Numbered from the stretch's first letter, positions 18,632 to 28,759 are shown. The stretch: DNA of 56,868 nucleotides from Syntrophomonas palmitatica JCM 14374 (GCF_001311885.1 NZ_BBCE01000020.1:1-56868); one strand, 5' to 3'. Translations and numbers: made by a program. Notes: generated from the sequence alone by a model not told the origin.

Positions 18632-21600
18632 TCAGAGTGTTTGCCTCAGCGCTCCTACATAGCTGGCCACTATGCTTACGCCTTTTCCCCGGCGCTGCAG
18701 CTTCCCCCGCACCAGCAGAGGACCTGGTTGTTTCCCGAAGATTACCGCGCCATATTTCATATAAACATCCTCAAACATCACCACCTCGCTCAGTCCGAAT
18801 TCATCTTCCAGGGAGAAAAAAACCGTAATCCTGCCGCTGCGGGTGGGAGGACGGTGCGGGTGCAGCAAAAGACCGCTGACGGTAACTGCGCTTTTATCAG
18901 GCAGGTTTTTTAAATCCCGGGAGGATAGTATTCTTCTTTTCTCTAATTTAGTCCGCAGGGAAGCCATGAAATGCTCTCCGGTCTCTATACCCATAAGCCG
19001 GTATTCCCAGTACCGTTTTTCTGCTGATGTAAAGTCGCGAATCTCCCGGTAATTTTCTAAAGTCATAGCAGAAAACATTTCTCCCTGCCCGCTTTGCTTT
19101 TGGTTACGGGTCTGGAGCAGCCAGGGCAAACATGATAATAAAAAACGACGGTTGGAATCTAGTGAGTCCAGGGTCCCGCATTTTATAAGATTCTCCAGGC
19201 TGTCTATCTTCAGGGGTGTACGCTCCACCAGTTCTCTAAGTGAACTAAAAGGCCGGGAAGCGCGTATTTTTACTATTGAATCCAGCTCGACGCGGCTTAC
19301 CCCGCTGATCTGTTTCAATCCCACCCGGATAGCGCCCATTTCAACGCTGAAATCTATCTGGCTGTGATTTATATCCGGGGGCAGTATTATAACCCCCCTC
19401 CGTCGGGCTTCGGCGCATATTATGTGTGAAGGGTAGAAGCCCATAGGCTGGTTGTTGAGTATGGCGGCGTAATATTCCGCCGGATAATGATGCAAGAGGT
19501 AGGCAGTCTTAAAACCGGTGGTAGCAAAGGCTGCGGCGTGCGCTTCGCAGAAGCCATAACTGGCATAACCCGCCATGCAGGCAAAAATCGCGGCGGCTGT
19601 TTCCGCATCAATGCCGTTCTGTTCGGCCTTATGGATAAATTTACGCCCGATATCGTCCATAATTCGTCCTGAACGGGCATGGGTCATAACCCGCCGCAGC
19701 TGGTCGGCTTCTCCCGGAGTAAACCCCGCTATTGCAGTGGCAATTTCTATAACCTGTTCCTGAAACAGAACCACCCCGTAGGTTTTCTCCAATATGGGTT
19801 GGAGACGGGGATGCAGGAAGCTGATGGGTTCTTTGCCCTGACGCCGGGCGATATAGGGCTCAACCATGTTCCCTTTAATAGGCCCGGGCCTGATCAAGGC
19901 CATACTGGCGATAATATCCTCCATCTGATTGGCTCCCAGCCGGGACTGCAAAGCCCTCTGTGCCGGGCTTTCCAACTGAAAAATGCCGATGGTTTCACCG
20001 CTGCTGATCATTTCATAAGTTTCCGGGTCATCCAGGGGGATAGAATCGTAGTCCAGATTCTTCCCGCTCTGCTTAATAAACCTGGCCGCATCATTTACGG
20101 CCGTTAAGGTGCGCAGGGAGAGGAGGTCCAGTTTGATCAGGCCCAAACCTTCTATATCATCCTTGTCGAACTGGCATATTACCGGCCCCAGGGCCGAATA
20201 CTGCAGGGGAGTGAGTTCCTGCAGGGGACAGTCGCTTATCACCACTCCCCCCAGATGTGTGCTGAGAAAACGCGGAAAACCGGCAATTTTCTCACATACA
20301 TCCAGCAGCAGCCGGAATCGTTCTTCCCGCAAGGGGCTTTCACGCAGTTCCGGCAGCCTTTCCATAAGACCGCGCATATCATCAGCATAAGCAAAAGGAG
20401 GCATCATTTTGGCGATACCATCCAGTTCATTTTCATCCAGGTCCAGGGCTTTACCGATGTCGCGCAGTGCAGAGCGGGCGCGAAAGGTGTTATAAGCTGC
20501 CACCCTGGCCACCCGTTCGGCGCCATATTTTTTATAGACATAATCAATAACCCGGTCACGGTAACGGGCCTCAAAATCTATATCTATGTCAGGCAGTTCA
20601 GATCTCTCCGGGCTCATGAAACGTTCAAACAAGAGACCTCGCTGCAGGGAGTCCACCTCGGTTATATACAGGCAATAAGCCACCAGCGAATCGGCGGCAG
20701 AACCGCGCCCCGCATAACGGATACCCTCCCGGCGGGCAAAGCCCACCAGATCGTGCACCAGCAGAAAATAACCGGCATAACCCATCTGTATGATAACCTG
20801 TAGTTCGTGTTCCAGGCGGTTCATAGTCTGCAGATTCAAGCCCCCGTATCGCTGTCTGGCCCCGACCAGGGTGAGGCGGCGCAGTTTGGCCGCAGCATCT
20901 CCCCCAGACAGTTCATAACGCGGAAAATGAAGGCGGTTATTCTTAAATACCGGTTCGCATTCTTCACTGATATGCAGGCTGTTTTGCAGAGCCCGGGGGC
21001 AAAAAGCGAAAAGACCTGCCATTTCTTCCCCGGATTTAAGGTAGTTCTCTGCATTTAAAGGACGCAGGGGATTAATCTCCTGTATTTTGCTCAGGCTGCG
21101 CACACAACATAACAAATCATGGATAATGAAGTCCTCCCTGTTGGAATAATGAACATTATTGGTAGCTGCGGGCTCAAGCTTTAATTCATCCGCCAGTTCC
21201 AGCAAACGCCGGTTCAGAAGGTGGTTTCCCGGCAGCAGGTTATCCTGCATTTCTATATAAAAATTATCTCTGCCCAGAAGCTGCAGGTACTCTTCAGCCC
21301 GGCGGCGGGCTGCAAGATAATTCCCGCGCAGAATCAGGGCGGCTATTTCGCCTTGACGGCAGCCGGAAAGCACTATGCAGTTTTCCAACCCCGCAAGTTC
21401 CTCAAAGGCCAGGCGGGGCTGCAAGCGGGGATGGGAGAAATGGGCTCGGGTAAGCAGGGTACACAGGGACGCATACCCTCTGGCATTTCGAGCCAGCAGG
21501 GTGAGATGGCTGCCGTTTTCAAGCTCTATTTCCGCGCCCTGTATGGGTTTGATGCCGGCTTCCCTGGCCAGGCGGGAAAATTGTACCGCCGCGCAAACAT

Positions 21601-21727
21601 TATTATGATCAGTAATAGCCAGAGCGGGCATTTGCAGTTCGGCCGCCCTGGCCACCAGGTCCTCCAGGCGGCTGCCCCCATCCAGAAAAGAAAAAGGGCT
21701 GTGGCAGTGCAAATGTACAAAAGACAA
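18632..21727 (-). CDS. dnaE2: DnaE2/ImuC-like DNA polymerase III alpha subunit
   Basis: The 1031-residue C-family polymerase begins FVHLHCHSPFSFLDGGSRLE (PHP domain). It has PDIDIDFE with catalytic aspartates, DPETYEMISSGETIGIFQLE, an HhH region, and an OB fold near the C-terminus. QGEMF near residue 895 matches the beta-clamp-binding motif position of DnaE. The length and the FSFLDG-type N-terminus fit the error-prone DnaE2/ImuC group better than replicative DnaE (about 1150). The TTG start at 21727 follows GGGGTGA. It is downstream of the imuB-like and DUF6504 genes, so it is probably SOS-induced. It could still be the sole DnaE next to PolC. Confidence 0.85.
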   Translation of the reverse strand: MSFVHLHCHSPFSFLDGGSRLEDLVARAAELQMPALAITDHNNVCAAVQFSRLAREAGIKPIQGAEIELENGSHLTLLARNARGYASLCTLLTRAHFSHPRLQPRLAFEELAGLENCIVLSGCRQGEIAALILRGNYLAARRRAEEYLQLLGRDNFYIEMQDNLLPGNHLLNRRLLELADELKLEPAATNNVHYSNREDFIIHDLLCCVRSLSKIQEINPLRPLNAENYLKSGEEMAGLFAFCPRALQNSLHISEECEPVFKNNRLHFPRYELSGGDAAAKLRRLTLVGARQRYGGLNLQTMNRLEHELQVIIQMGYAGYFLLVHDLVGFARREGIRYAGRGSAADSLVAYCLYITEVDSLQRGLLFERFMSPERSELPDIDIDFEARYRDRVIDYVYKKYGAERVARVAAYNTFRARSALRDIGKALDLDENELDGIAKMMPPFAYADDMRGLMERLPELRESPLREERFRLLLDVCEKIAGFPRFLSTHLGGVVISDCPLQELTPLQYSALGPVICQFDKDDIEGLGLIKLDLLSLRTLTAVNDAARFIKQSGKNLDYDSIPLDDPETYEMISSGETIGIFQLESPAQRALQSRLGANQMEDIIASMALIRPGPIKGNMVEPYIARRQGKEPISFLHPRLQPILEKTYGVVLFQEQVIEIATAIAGFTPGEADQLRRVMTHARSGRIMDDIGRKFIHKAEQNGIDAETAAAIFACMAGYASYGFCEAHAAAFATTGFKTAYLLHHYPAEYYAAILNNQPMGFYPSHIICAEARRRGVIILPPDINHSQIDFSVEMGAIRVGLKQISGVSRVELDSIVKIRASRPFSSLRELVERTPLKIDSLENLIKCGTLDSLDSNRRFLLSCLPWLLQTRNQKQSGQGEMFSAMTLENYREIRDFTSAEKRYWEYRLMGIETGEHFMASLRTKLEKRRILSSRDLKNLPDKSAVTVSGLLLHPHRPPTRSGRITVFFSLEDEFGLSEVVMFEDVYMKYGAVIFGKQPGPLLVRGKLQRRGKGVSIVASYVGALRQTL

Positions 21728-21776
21728 TCACCCCATCCCCCTTTAACAATTATGAGTTACAAGCCTTCCTCTATTC

Positions 21777-22025
21777 TTAGTCATAGACTTTATATAAAAA
21801 CCAGTTACGGCTGGTCAGGTCCTGAAAAAGCTCGCAGATCACACCGTTGGCGCATTGCACACGAAAGAAGAATTTCTCGCTTTCTCCTTCCCACCAGCAC
21901 CCGGTGTCCCGCCAGCGTTCCAGTATAAAGCGAACCGGATATATTTTTCCCCGAATTTGCAAAGCCAGCGGAAAACCATCCCGATCACATTCCACCCGCA
22001 AATCCTGTCTTAAAATCCTGCTCAT
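21777..22025 (-). CDS. DUF6504-like small protein in the mutagenesis cassette
   Basis: This 82-residue protein has RWRDTGCWWEGESEKFFFRV and ends FLYKVYD, the pattern of the DUF6504 domain, which is found alone beside or fused to ImuB/Y-family polymerases in other bacteria. The start at 22025 (MSRILRQDL) has AAAGG upstream. A longer frame to 22052 exists but begins with less likely residues. It lies between the imuB-like and dnaE2-like genes on the same strand. The role is unknown, probably accessory to translesion synthesis. Confidence 0.65.
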   Translation of the reverse strand: MSRILRQDLRVECDRDGFPLALQIRGKIYPVRFILERWRDTGCWWEGESEKFFFRVQCANGVICELFQDLTSRNWFLYKVYD

Positions 22026-22054
22026 AAATAATAACCTTTCACTAATAACCAAAG

Positions 22055-22157
22055 ATGAACACAGATAAGTTTGTAAAGTGCAGGGAAATTAGCGTTATGC
22101 AAATTAAAGCAACTTACTTATTATCTGTGTGTATACGTGTTAAATCTGTGTTAATCG
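22055..22157. repeat. ATCTGTG-type intergenic palindromic repeat, copy 2
   Basis: The left arm is GATGAACACAGATAAG; the right arm is TTATCTGTGTGTATACGTG followed by AAATCTGTGTTAATC. It fills the gap between the imuB-like gene and the DUF6504 gene and slightly overlaps the imuB stop region. Confidence 0.6.
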
Positions 22158-23215
22158 GTCCCCTGTACTTGCGTCAAATCTAATCGCCAGGGGTCGAAAA
22201 AGGCCAGGATCTGTTCGCGGCGATCCCCCGCCAATCCTTTCCGCAATACCCCCGGAAAACGATTGTCCAGGCTTTCCATTATCATTTCCAGCTTTTCCTG
22301 CCGCTGTTCCTGCTCGTAAAAAAAACTGTGTGTAAATAAATCAGGCTGGCAGAACTGCAAGGTTTGTAAATCTGAGAGGGTTATCAGGAAGCCGGATATG
22401 GCGTTCTCCGGGCAGCCCCGCTTAAACAGGCCCAGCAGGATATTACTCATGTGTTCAAAACGGCAGCATCCGCTGCTTAGCTTGCGTTTGGCGATATATT
22501 TGTCCTCGCCGCTTGTAATTTCCAGGCTCAGCAATAAACACGAACTATGTTTTGCTTCCAGAAGCGCAGCCAGTTTATAGGCAGCCTCTTTCAAGGCAAT
22601 TTCTATAATCTGCAGATCAGCGCATTTTTCCGCAAAATGCACCGGGTAGCTCAAACGTGATGGAGGATACAGCCCGGTTACCGGCGTAGGGTCTATACCC
22701 TGCAGGAGAGCAGCCAGCAGGTAACCATCCTGAGCGGAAAGGATGGAAAGACGATGGGGGGAAAGTTCAAATAACTCTCCCAACCGGCTGAAACCTGCAC
22801 GGATCAGCTTTTTTTTGCTTCCTGGCGGCAGAGGATAAAAATCGTGCAGAGGCAGTTCAGCCAGGAACGCTTTTTCATGCCCGGGGAAAACTTCACACAC
22901 CCGGGCTTCGGGCCAGGAAATAAAACGGCAGCTGGTTGGAGGACAGACCGAATAATCCTGGCATTCTGCCGCCATGCGGGCCATAAACCTGGAAGCAGCC
23001 AAGCCAATCGATAATGAAAAACCAGCCTGTTTGTAAATGCAGCGGGCTATCTTTCTGATTATTGTCAGGCTTTCCCCGCATCCGCTCAAGTCAAGAAAAA
23101 CCGCGTCATTATTTATGGGTTCTACCAGGGGAGTGCAGGTGCTGCACATTTCCAGGCATGTTTCATACAGGTTTTGCTTTTTTTCTTTCAATCTGAAGTA
23201 TACAATCGCGCGCAT
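22151..23215 (-). CDS. imuB: ImuB-like inactive Y-family polymerase
   Basis: The protein is about 354 residues when started at ATG 23215 (MRAIVYFRL), which has a GGTGA site and places the LexA box upstream. It has a Y-family palm/finger pattern (VFLDLSGCGES, FSLSIGLAASRFMARMAA) and a helix-hairpin-helix region (KKLIRAGFSRLGELFELSP). The two catalytic acid motifs of active Y-family enzymes are not conserved: the first D-x-D stretch reads RAIVYFRL and the S-x-D-E stretch reads PINNDAVF. Loss of these residues is the hallmark of ImuB. QPDLF near residue 305 matches the beta-clamp pentapeptide ImuB uses to recruit ImuC/DnaE2. No imuA is present. Confidence 0.75.
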   Translation of the reverse strand: MRAIVYFRLKEKKQNLYETCLEMCSTCTPLVEPINNDAVFLDLSGCGESLTIIRKIARCIYKQAGFSLSIGLAASRFMARMAAECQDYSVCPPTSCRFISWPEARVCEVFPGHEKAFLAELPLHDFYPLPPGSKKKLIRAGFSRLGELFELSPHRLSILSAQDGYLLAALLQGIDPTPVTGLYPPSRLSYPVHFAEKCADLQIIEIALKEAAYKLAALLEAKHSSCLLLSLEITSGEDKYIAKRKLSSGCCRFEHMSNILLGLFKRGCPENAISGFLITLSDLQTLQFCQPDLFTHSFFYEQEQRQEKLEMIMESLDNRFPGVLRKGLAGDRREQILAFFDPWRLDLTQVQGTD

Positions 23216-23249
23216 ACGGTCACCATACGAATGTTCTATTTGTATAGTC

Positions 23250-23278
23250 ATACTACAACAGAACAAATGTTCGGTCAA
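23250..23278 (-). promoter_or_regulatory. SOS promoter with LexA box between -35 and -10
   Basis: On the minus strand TTGACC (23278-23273) and TAGTAT (23255-23250) are 17 bases apart. The spacer holds CGAACATTTGTTCT (23273-23260), close to the Firmicute LexA operator CGAACNNNNGTTCG. A repressor there would block polymerase directly. The imuB-like gene starts 35 bases downstream. Confidence 0.8.
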
Positions 23279-23391
23279 TAGGAAGATGAAGGAAGCATAA
23301 TAAGAAGCGGATAAATGGAATTTAATAAAAATAATGTTGTCCGAAAAACAGACTATAAGTAAGGAATTATCCCAATATTCCGACAATAACC

Positions 23392-23420
23392 TTGACTTTT
23401 ATCAACATGGTTGCTTAAAT
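23392..23420 (+). promoter_or_regulatory. Candidate promoter of the fab operon
   Basis: TTGACT at 23392-23397 and TTAAAT at 23415-23420 have 17-base spacing, about 45 bases before the fabH start. The -10 is imperfect. I see no clear FapR or FabT operator in the divergent region. Confidence 0.45.
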
Positions 23421-23463
23421 ATAGTATAAACGTGTCGAAATATCACATAATGGTGGTGCTAAA

Positions 23464-24449
23464 TTGAAAATTCAAATATATGGTGTGGGGCACGCACTGC
23501 CTGCCAGGATATTGACTAACCAGGAACTTGAACGGATGGTCGATACCAATGATCAGTGGATTGTTGAAAGGACCGGGATCAGAGAAAGACGGATCGGAGC
23601 CCCCGGGACGGCCACATCTGATTTAGCTTACGAAGCCGCGCAGATGGCCCTGGAACGCGCCGGGATTAAAGCTGAACAAGTGGATCTTATTATTGTAGCT
23701 ACTTCCACACCGGATATGTTATTCCCCTCTACGGCCTGCTTGGTTCAGGAACGCCTTGGAGCATGGAATGCCGCCGCTTTTGATTTGAGTGCTGGCTGTA
23801 CCGGTTTTGTTTATGCTTTAAGCGTTGCCGAAAAGTTTCTGCTTTCGCCTGACAATAAATACATCCTGGTTATTGGAGCCGAAATGTGTTCGCGCATGGT
23901 GGACTACAGTGACCGTAATACCGCCATTTTGTTCGGTGATGGGGCTGGGGCCGCGTGGTTGGCCGCGGAGATGGCGGAAACGGAATCCTCAGCGCTTATC
24001 TGGGCGCTGATGGCAGGGGAGCCAGGCACCTTTATATGCCAGCCGGCGGTTCGGCGATACCTGCCAGCCATGAAACCGTAGAAAACAAAATGCACTTTGC
24101 CCGGATGAACGGGCAGGAAATATTCAAGTTCGCCACCTCTATTATTCCAGAGGTGGGTGACAGGCTTCTGGGCGAGGCCGGTTTGCGATACGAGGATATA
24201 GATTTCTTTGTTCCCCACCAGGCCAACCTGCGTATTATTAAGACGGCTATCAAGCGCAGCGAAATTCCCCTGGAAAAAACCTTGCTTAACATACAAAAAT
24301 ACGGAAATATGTCAGCGGCCTGCATACCGGTGGCTTTATCTGAAGCTGAACTCGAAGGCAAACTTAAGGCCGGCGACCTGGTTTTGATGATAGCCTTCGG
24401 AGCGGGTTTAACTTTTGGCGGAATCTTACTGCGCTGGGGGAGGAGTTAA
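23464..24449 (+). CDS. fabH: Beta-ketoacyl-ACP synthase III FabH (frameshifted)
   Basis: FabH condenses an acyl-CoA primer with malonyl-ACP to start fatty acid synthesis. TTG 23464 is the start. The catalytic Cys is C112 in LSAGCTGFVYAL; the His lies in FFVPHQANLRI and the Asn in IQKYGNMSAAC, the latter two in the second frame. The frame breaks near 23955; adding one G gives GDGAGAAVVGRGDGGNGILS. The intact length would be about 328, normal. It is the first gene of the fab cluster and fabK begins 1 base after its stop. Confidence 0.93.
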
Positions 24450-24450
24450 A

Positions 24451-25396
24451 GTGGTTTTTAAAACCCCTTTGTGTGATTTGTTAAATATTGAATATCCGTT
24501 GATTCAGGGAGCTATGGCCTGGATAGCCGGGGGCAGGCTGGCATCAGCCGTATCCCAGGCCGGAGGACTTGGCGTTATAGGAGCCGCAGGGGCTGAGGCC
24601 AGCTGGCTTAAGGGAGAAATTGATCTGGTGCGTCAATTAACCGATAAGCCGTTTGGGGTTAATTTAATGCTGGCGGCTGCTAATATTGAGCATCTCGTAG
24701 AGATAATTATCAATGAAAAAGTTCCGGTAGTAACTACTGGAGGCGGTAATCCCGGACGTTATATGGAAGCTTTGAAAAACGCCGGAATAAAAGTTATTCC
24801 CGTTGTGGCCTCCGTAGCTCTGGCCAAGCGGCTCAGCCGTCTGGGCGCGGATGCGGTTATTGCCGAGGGGACTGAATCGGGTGGTCATGTCGGTGCAATG
24901 ACTACCATGTGCCTGGTACCCATGGTGCTGATGCCATAGATATTCCGGTAATAGCTGCCGGAGGCATAGCAGATGGCCGCGGTTTTATTGCTGCTCTGGC
25001 TTTGGGCGCCAGGGGGTACAGGTAGGAACAAGGTTTGTCTGTGCTGAAGAATGTAATGCTCATTTGGCTTATAAGGAAAAAGTTATTAAATCCAAAGATC
25101 GTGACACGGAAGTATGCGGAGTTACTACCGGCCATCCGGTAAGGGTCATTCATAATCGTTTTACCCGTCATTATCTTCAATGTGAACGCAACGGCATGAG
25201 CAAAGAGGAATTAGAGCAGCTGGGAAAAGGACGCTACCCGGCGGCAGCCGTCCAAGGCGATGTGGAAGAGGGCAGTGTGATGGCCGGGCAGATTTGCGGG
25301 CTGGTAAATAAAATCGAACCGGCAGCCGATATCGTGGCCGATATATTGAAAAGCGCCCGGCAGGTAAAACAGCAAATTGGGGGCATAATATGTTAA
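24451..25396 (+). CDS. fabK: FMN-dependent enoyl-ACP reductase II FabK (two frameshifts)
   Basis: FabK is the NAD(P)H/FMN reductase replacing FabI in many Firmicutes. GTG 24451 follows GGGGGAGGAG. The protein opens PLCDLLNIEYPLIQGAMAWI and has the FMN-site GTESGGHVGAMTTM and later AAGGIADGRGFIAALALGA. Two single-base losses, near 24927 and near 25010, split it into three frames; restoring one G at each gives LVPMVADAIDIPVIAAGG and ALGAEGVQVGTRFVCAEE. Intact it would be about 315 residues. Its end overlaps fabD by 7 bases. Confidence 0.92.
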
Positions 25397-26325
25397 GATT
25401 AGCATTCCTTTTTCCCGGTCAGGGATCACAGTATCCGGGCATGGGTAAAGAAATCGCCGATACTTATCCTGAGGCGGCACTGGTTTTTAAAAATGCTGAT
25501 GAAATCCTGGGATACAAACTCAGTGAATTATGTTTTGCTGGTCCGGCGGAGGTGTTAAATCAAACTGAATACGCGCAGCCGGCTATATTAACTTGCAGCC
25601 TGGCTATATTGCAAGTAGTTAAGAAATTGGGTTTTGCAGCCGAGATGCTGGCAGGTTTAAGCCTGGGCGAGTATACAGCTTTGGTAGCGGCGGGAGCGCT
25701 GAGTTTTGCCGAAGCCCTGCCCCTGGTGCAGTTCCGGGGTCGTTTGATGCAGGAAGCTGTTCCGCCCGGCCAAGGAGCTATGGCAGCGGTACTGGGCTTG
25801 GACAACGCAAAAGTTGATGAAATATGCCTGCAAACTGAGGGTTATGTGGCGGTAGCTAATTACAACTGTCCGGCGCAGCTGGTGATATCAGGAGAAAAGG
25901 AAGCTGTGGATAAAGCGGGGACAATCTTAAAAGAGGCTGGAGCCAGGGTGGTTCCCCTGGCGGTAACTGTGCCTTCCCATTGCCAGCTGATGTATAAGGC
26001 CAGCCTGCAGCTGAAAGACCGGCTGGAAAAACTAAACTGGAGAGAACCTGAGCAACCTGTGGTCAGCAATGTTAATGGCCGGGAAAACCCGGCTCATACT
26101 GCGGCAAAAATGCTGGTGCATCAGTTGTATTCACCGGTAAGGTGGGAAGAGAGTATCAGATATATGCTGGACAGGGTTGATTACTTTGTTGAGATAGGTC
26201 CTGGGTCCAGCTTATCCGGTCTGGTTAAAAGGATTGACCGTGAACGGATGCTGGGGCATGTGGAAGATTTAAAATCATTGGAAAAAGTTAAAGAAAAGGT
26301 GGAAAAGCTGTGCAGGGACAAGTAG
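25390..26325 (+). CDS. fabD: Malonyl-CoA:ACP transacylase FabD
   Basis: FabD moves malonyl from CoA to ACP. The 311 residues contain FLFPGQGSQYPGMG at the start, the nucleophile serine near residue 91 in AGLSLGEYTAL (family GHSLGE, here GLSLGE as in several Firmicutes), and the His in VPSHCQLM. The ATG at 25390 overlaps fabK, and fabG starts 16 bases before its stop. Confidence 0.97.
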   Translation: MLRLAFLFPGQGSQYPGMGKEIADTYPEAALVFKNADEILGYKLSELCFAGPAEVLNQTEYAQPAILTCSLAILQVVKKLGFAAEMLAGLSLGEYTALVAAGALSFAEALPLVQFRGRLMQEAVPPGQGAMAAVLGLDNAKVDEICLQTEGYVAVANYNCPAQLVISGEKEAVDKAGTILKEAGARVVPLAVTVPSHCQLMYKASLQLKDRLEKLNWREPEQPVVSNVNGRENPAHTAAKMLVHQLYSPVRWEESIRYMLDRVDYFVEIGPGSSLSGLVKRIDRERMLGHVEDLKSLEKVKEKVEKLCRDK

Positions 26326-27050
26326 CTGTAGTAACCGGAAGTTCGCAGGGTATCGGACGGGCCATTGCGCTCGAACTGGCACGTAAAGGCTGCCGGGTGG
26401 CGGTAAATTACTACCGTGATAATGATAAAGCCAATGCCCAGGAGGTTTTGAGCCAAATAGAGGCGGGGGGAAGCAGCGGTATTTTAGTGCAGGCGGATGT
26501 TTCCAACTCGCAGTCAGCTCAAGCCATGATTGAACAAGTTGTCGCTTCTTTGGGGCAGGTGGATATACTGGTCAACAACGCCGGTATCAATAAAGACCAG
26601 CTGCTGATGCGCATCAGCGATAATGACTGGGATGATATAATCCGCACTAATCTTAATTCGGCATTTTACTGCAGCCGGGCGGCGGTGAAGCACATGATCC
26701 GCAAGCGTTATGGCTGTCTGATCCATATTTCTTCCGTGGTAGGAATCAGCGGCAATGCCGGCCAGGCTCATTATGCCGCTTCCAAGTCCGGATTGTTGGG
26801 TTTTTCCCGTTCTATTGCCAGAGAATACGGTGGGCGGGGCATCCGCTCCAATGTTATTGCCCCGGGCTATATTGAGAGCGCTATGACAGCGTCGCTCAAT
26901 GATGAACAGACCGCCCGGCTGCTTGAGTCTATCGCTTCGAAGAGGCTGGGCAAACCAGAGGATATTGCAGGCGCAGCCGCCTTTTTGGCTTCCCCTGCCG
27001 CCAGTTATATAAATGGTCAGGTCCTGCCGGTTGATGGCGGAATGATTTGA
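26310..27050 (+). CDS. fabG: 3-oxoacyl-ACP reductase FabG
   Basis: This 246-residue short-chain dehydrogenase makes 3-hydroxyacyl-ACP with NADPH. The cofactor motif is TGSSQGIG (residues 9-16), then NNAGI. The catalytic set is Ser in HISSVVG and YAASK. It ends INGQVLPVDGGMI, as in FabG. GTG 26310 lies inside fabD, implying translational coupling. Confidence 0.97.
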   Translation: MQGQVAVVTGSSQGIGRAIALELARKGCRVAVNYYRDNDKANAQEVLSQIEAGGSSGILVQADVSNSQSAQAMIEQVVASLGQVDILVNNAGINKDQLLMRISDNDWDDIIRTNLNSAFYCSRAAVKHMIRKRYGCLIHISSVVGISGNAGQAHYAASKSGLLGFSRSIAREYGGRGIRSNVIAPGYIESAMTASLNDEQTARLLESIASKRLGKPEDIAGAAAFLASPAASYINGQVLPVDGGMI

Positions 27051-27120
27051 GAAGTACAGTATGGTTTACAAGTCGACTCAGAAAGTTGAATAAATATTAA
27101 TTTAAGGAGGAATTTACAAA

Positions 27121-27360
27121 ATGCCAGTATTTGAAGTAATGAAGCAGATAATCATGGAGATCAAAGATTTACCGGAAGACGCTGTTACTATGGATGCCAG
27201 TTTCGCTGATGACCTGGAAGCCGACTCACTGGATGTTGTGGAGATGCTGATGCTGCTGGAAGAGAAATATGACATTACTATTCCCGAAGAGGCCGCCGAA
27301 GAAATGAAAACCGTGCGGGATGCTGTGGAATATATTGAAAACCTGCTGGCCGATAAGTAA
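27121..27360 (+). CDS. acpP: Acyl carrier protein
   Basis: The 79-residue acidic protein has the phosphopantetheine site Ser36 in ADSLDVVEMLMLLEE. ATG 27121 has a strong AAGGAGGAATT site. It is flanked by fabG and fabF, the classical place of acpP. Confidence 0.97.
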   Translation: MPVFEVMKQIIMEIKDLPEDAVTMDASFADDLEADSLDVVEMLMLLEEKYDITIPEEAAEEMKTVRDAVEYIENLLADK

Positions 27361-27375
27361 ATTTGGGGTGATGAA

Positions 27376-28619
27376 GTGGAAAAACGCAGGGTGGTAATTA
27401 CCGGTGTAGGCGTAATCAGCGCCATCGGTAATGACAAAAACGAGTTTTGGAACAATTTGCTGCAGGGAAAAAGCGGAATTGATCATATTGACCGTTTTGA
27501 TGCCTCTGCATTTCCAACCAGAATTGCAGCACAGATAAATGATTTTAAGGTCGAGGATTATGTGGCTCGCAGGGATGCTCGGCGTATGGACCGTTTTGTG
27601 CAATTTGCCTGTGCGGCGGCGCGTTTGGCGGTAAATGATGCCGGACTGGTTATTGACCCGGAAAAAGCTGGCAAGACCGGAGTGTGGATAGGTTCCGGCA
27701 TAGGCGGTATTGAAACCATGGAAAAACAGCATATGGTCTTGTTAGAAAAGGGAGTGGGGGGAGTAAGCCCTTTCTTCGTACCCATGATGATACCCAATAT
27801 GGCTGCCGGTCAGGTCGCTATCATGCTGGGATGTAAAGGACCGTGTGCCTGTACGGTAACCGCCTGTGCTTCTGCTACCAATTCTATCGGCGAGGCTTTC
27901 CAACTGGTGCAGAACGGCAAAGCTGAAGCCATGATCTGCGGCGGCACAGAGGCTTCTATTACTCCCATGGCCATAGGCGGTTTCTGTGCCATGAAAGCCA
28001 TGTCTACCTTAAACGATGAACCTAAGAAGGCCTGTAAACCATTTGATCTGGAACGTTCCGGGTTTGTTATGGGGGAAGCGCCGGTATTCTGGTCCTGGAG
28101 GAATTAAACCATGCCCTGGAACGCGGGGCAAAAATTTATGGGGAGCTGATTGGCTATGGCGCCAGCGCTGATGCCCATCACATGGTTCAGCCTGACACTG
28201 AAGGCCGGGGAGCTAAGCTGGCTTTTCAAATGGCTTTGGACGATGCCGGCATTAATCCCTGGGATGTTGATTATATCAATGCTCACGGTACAGGAACCCC
28301 GCTCAATGATCTGATGGAAACAGGAGTTATTCGAAATGTGTTTGGTCCTCATGCTGATAACCTGCTTATAAGTTCCATCAAGCCGTTAACCGGGCATATG
28401 CTGGGGGCGGCAGGGGCGGTGGAGCTTATAGCCAGTGTAATGGCTGTGCACAATGATGTGGCTCCTCCGACTATTAACATCGATAACCCTGATCCCTTCT
28501 GCGATTTGGATTATGTGAGGGATCTGCCCCGACATAAGGAATTAAATATCGCCTTATCGGATTCGCTGGGCTTTGGCGGCCACAACGCCGCGCTGGTAGT
28601 GCGCAAGTTCAAGGATTAG
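27376..28619 (+). CDS. fabF: Beta-ketoacyl-ACP synthase II FabF (frameshifted)
   Basis: FabF elongates acyl-ACP with malonyl-ACP. GTG 27376 is the start. The catalytic Cys lies in TVTACASATNSIGEAF; the two His are in NAHGTGTPLND and PLTGHMLGAAGA, after the frame change. The break is near 28078; one more G gives GFVMGEGAGILVLEELNHAL. The intact length of about 414 is normal. It follows acpP by 15 bases. Confidence 0.95.
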
Positions 28620-28628
28620 GGGCTGCGA

Positions 28629-28725
28629 TTCAACACAGATTAACACAGATAAATTATTTCTTCCCGATTGATAATGAATACATCTGTGTGTATCTGGGAT
28701 ACAGATGTGTTCATCTGTGGTTAAT
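28629..28725. repeat. ATCTGTG-type intergenic palindromic repeat, copy 3
   Basis: The left arm is TTCAACACAGATTAACACAG; the right arm has ACATCTGTGTGTATCTGGG and TTCATCTGTGGTTAAT. It starts about 10 bases after the fabF stop and occupies most of the fabF-fabZ gap. Confidence 0.65.
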
Positions 28726-28759
28726 TACTTCTATTACAATACAATAGGGAGATCTGTTT

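Noticed and set aside
18629..21928. Several plus-strand frames up to 235 codons
   Set aside because: They are antisense shadows of the dnaE2-like gene, which has all expected motifs on the minus strand.
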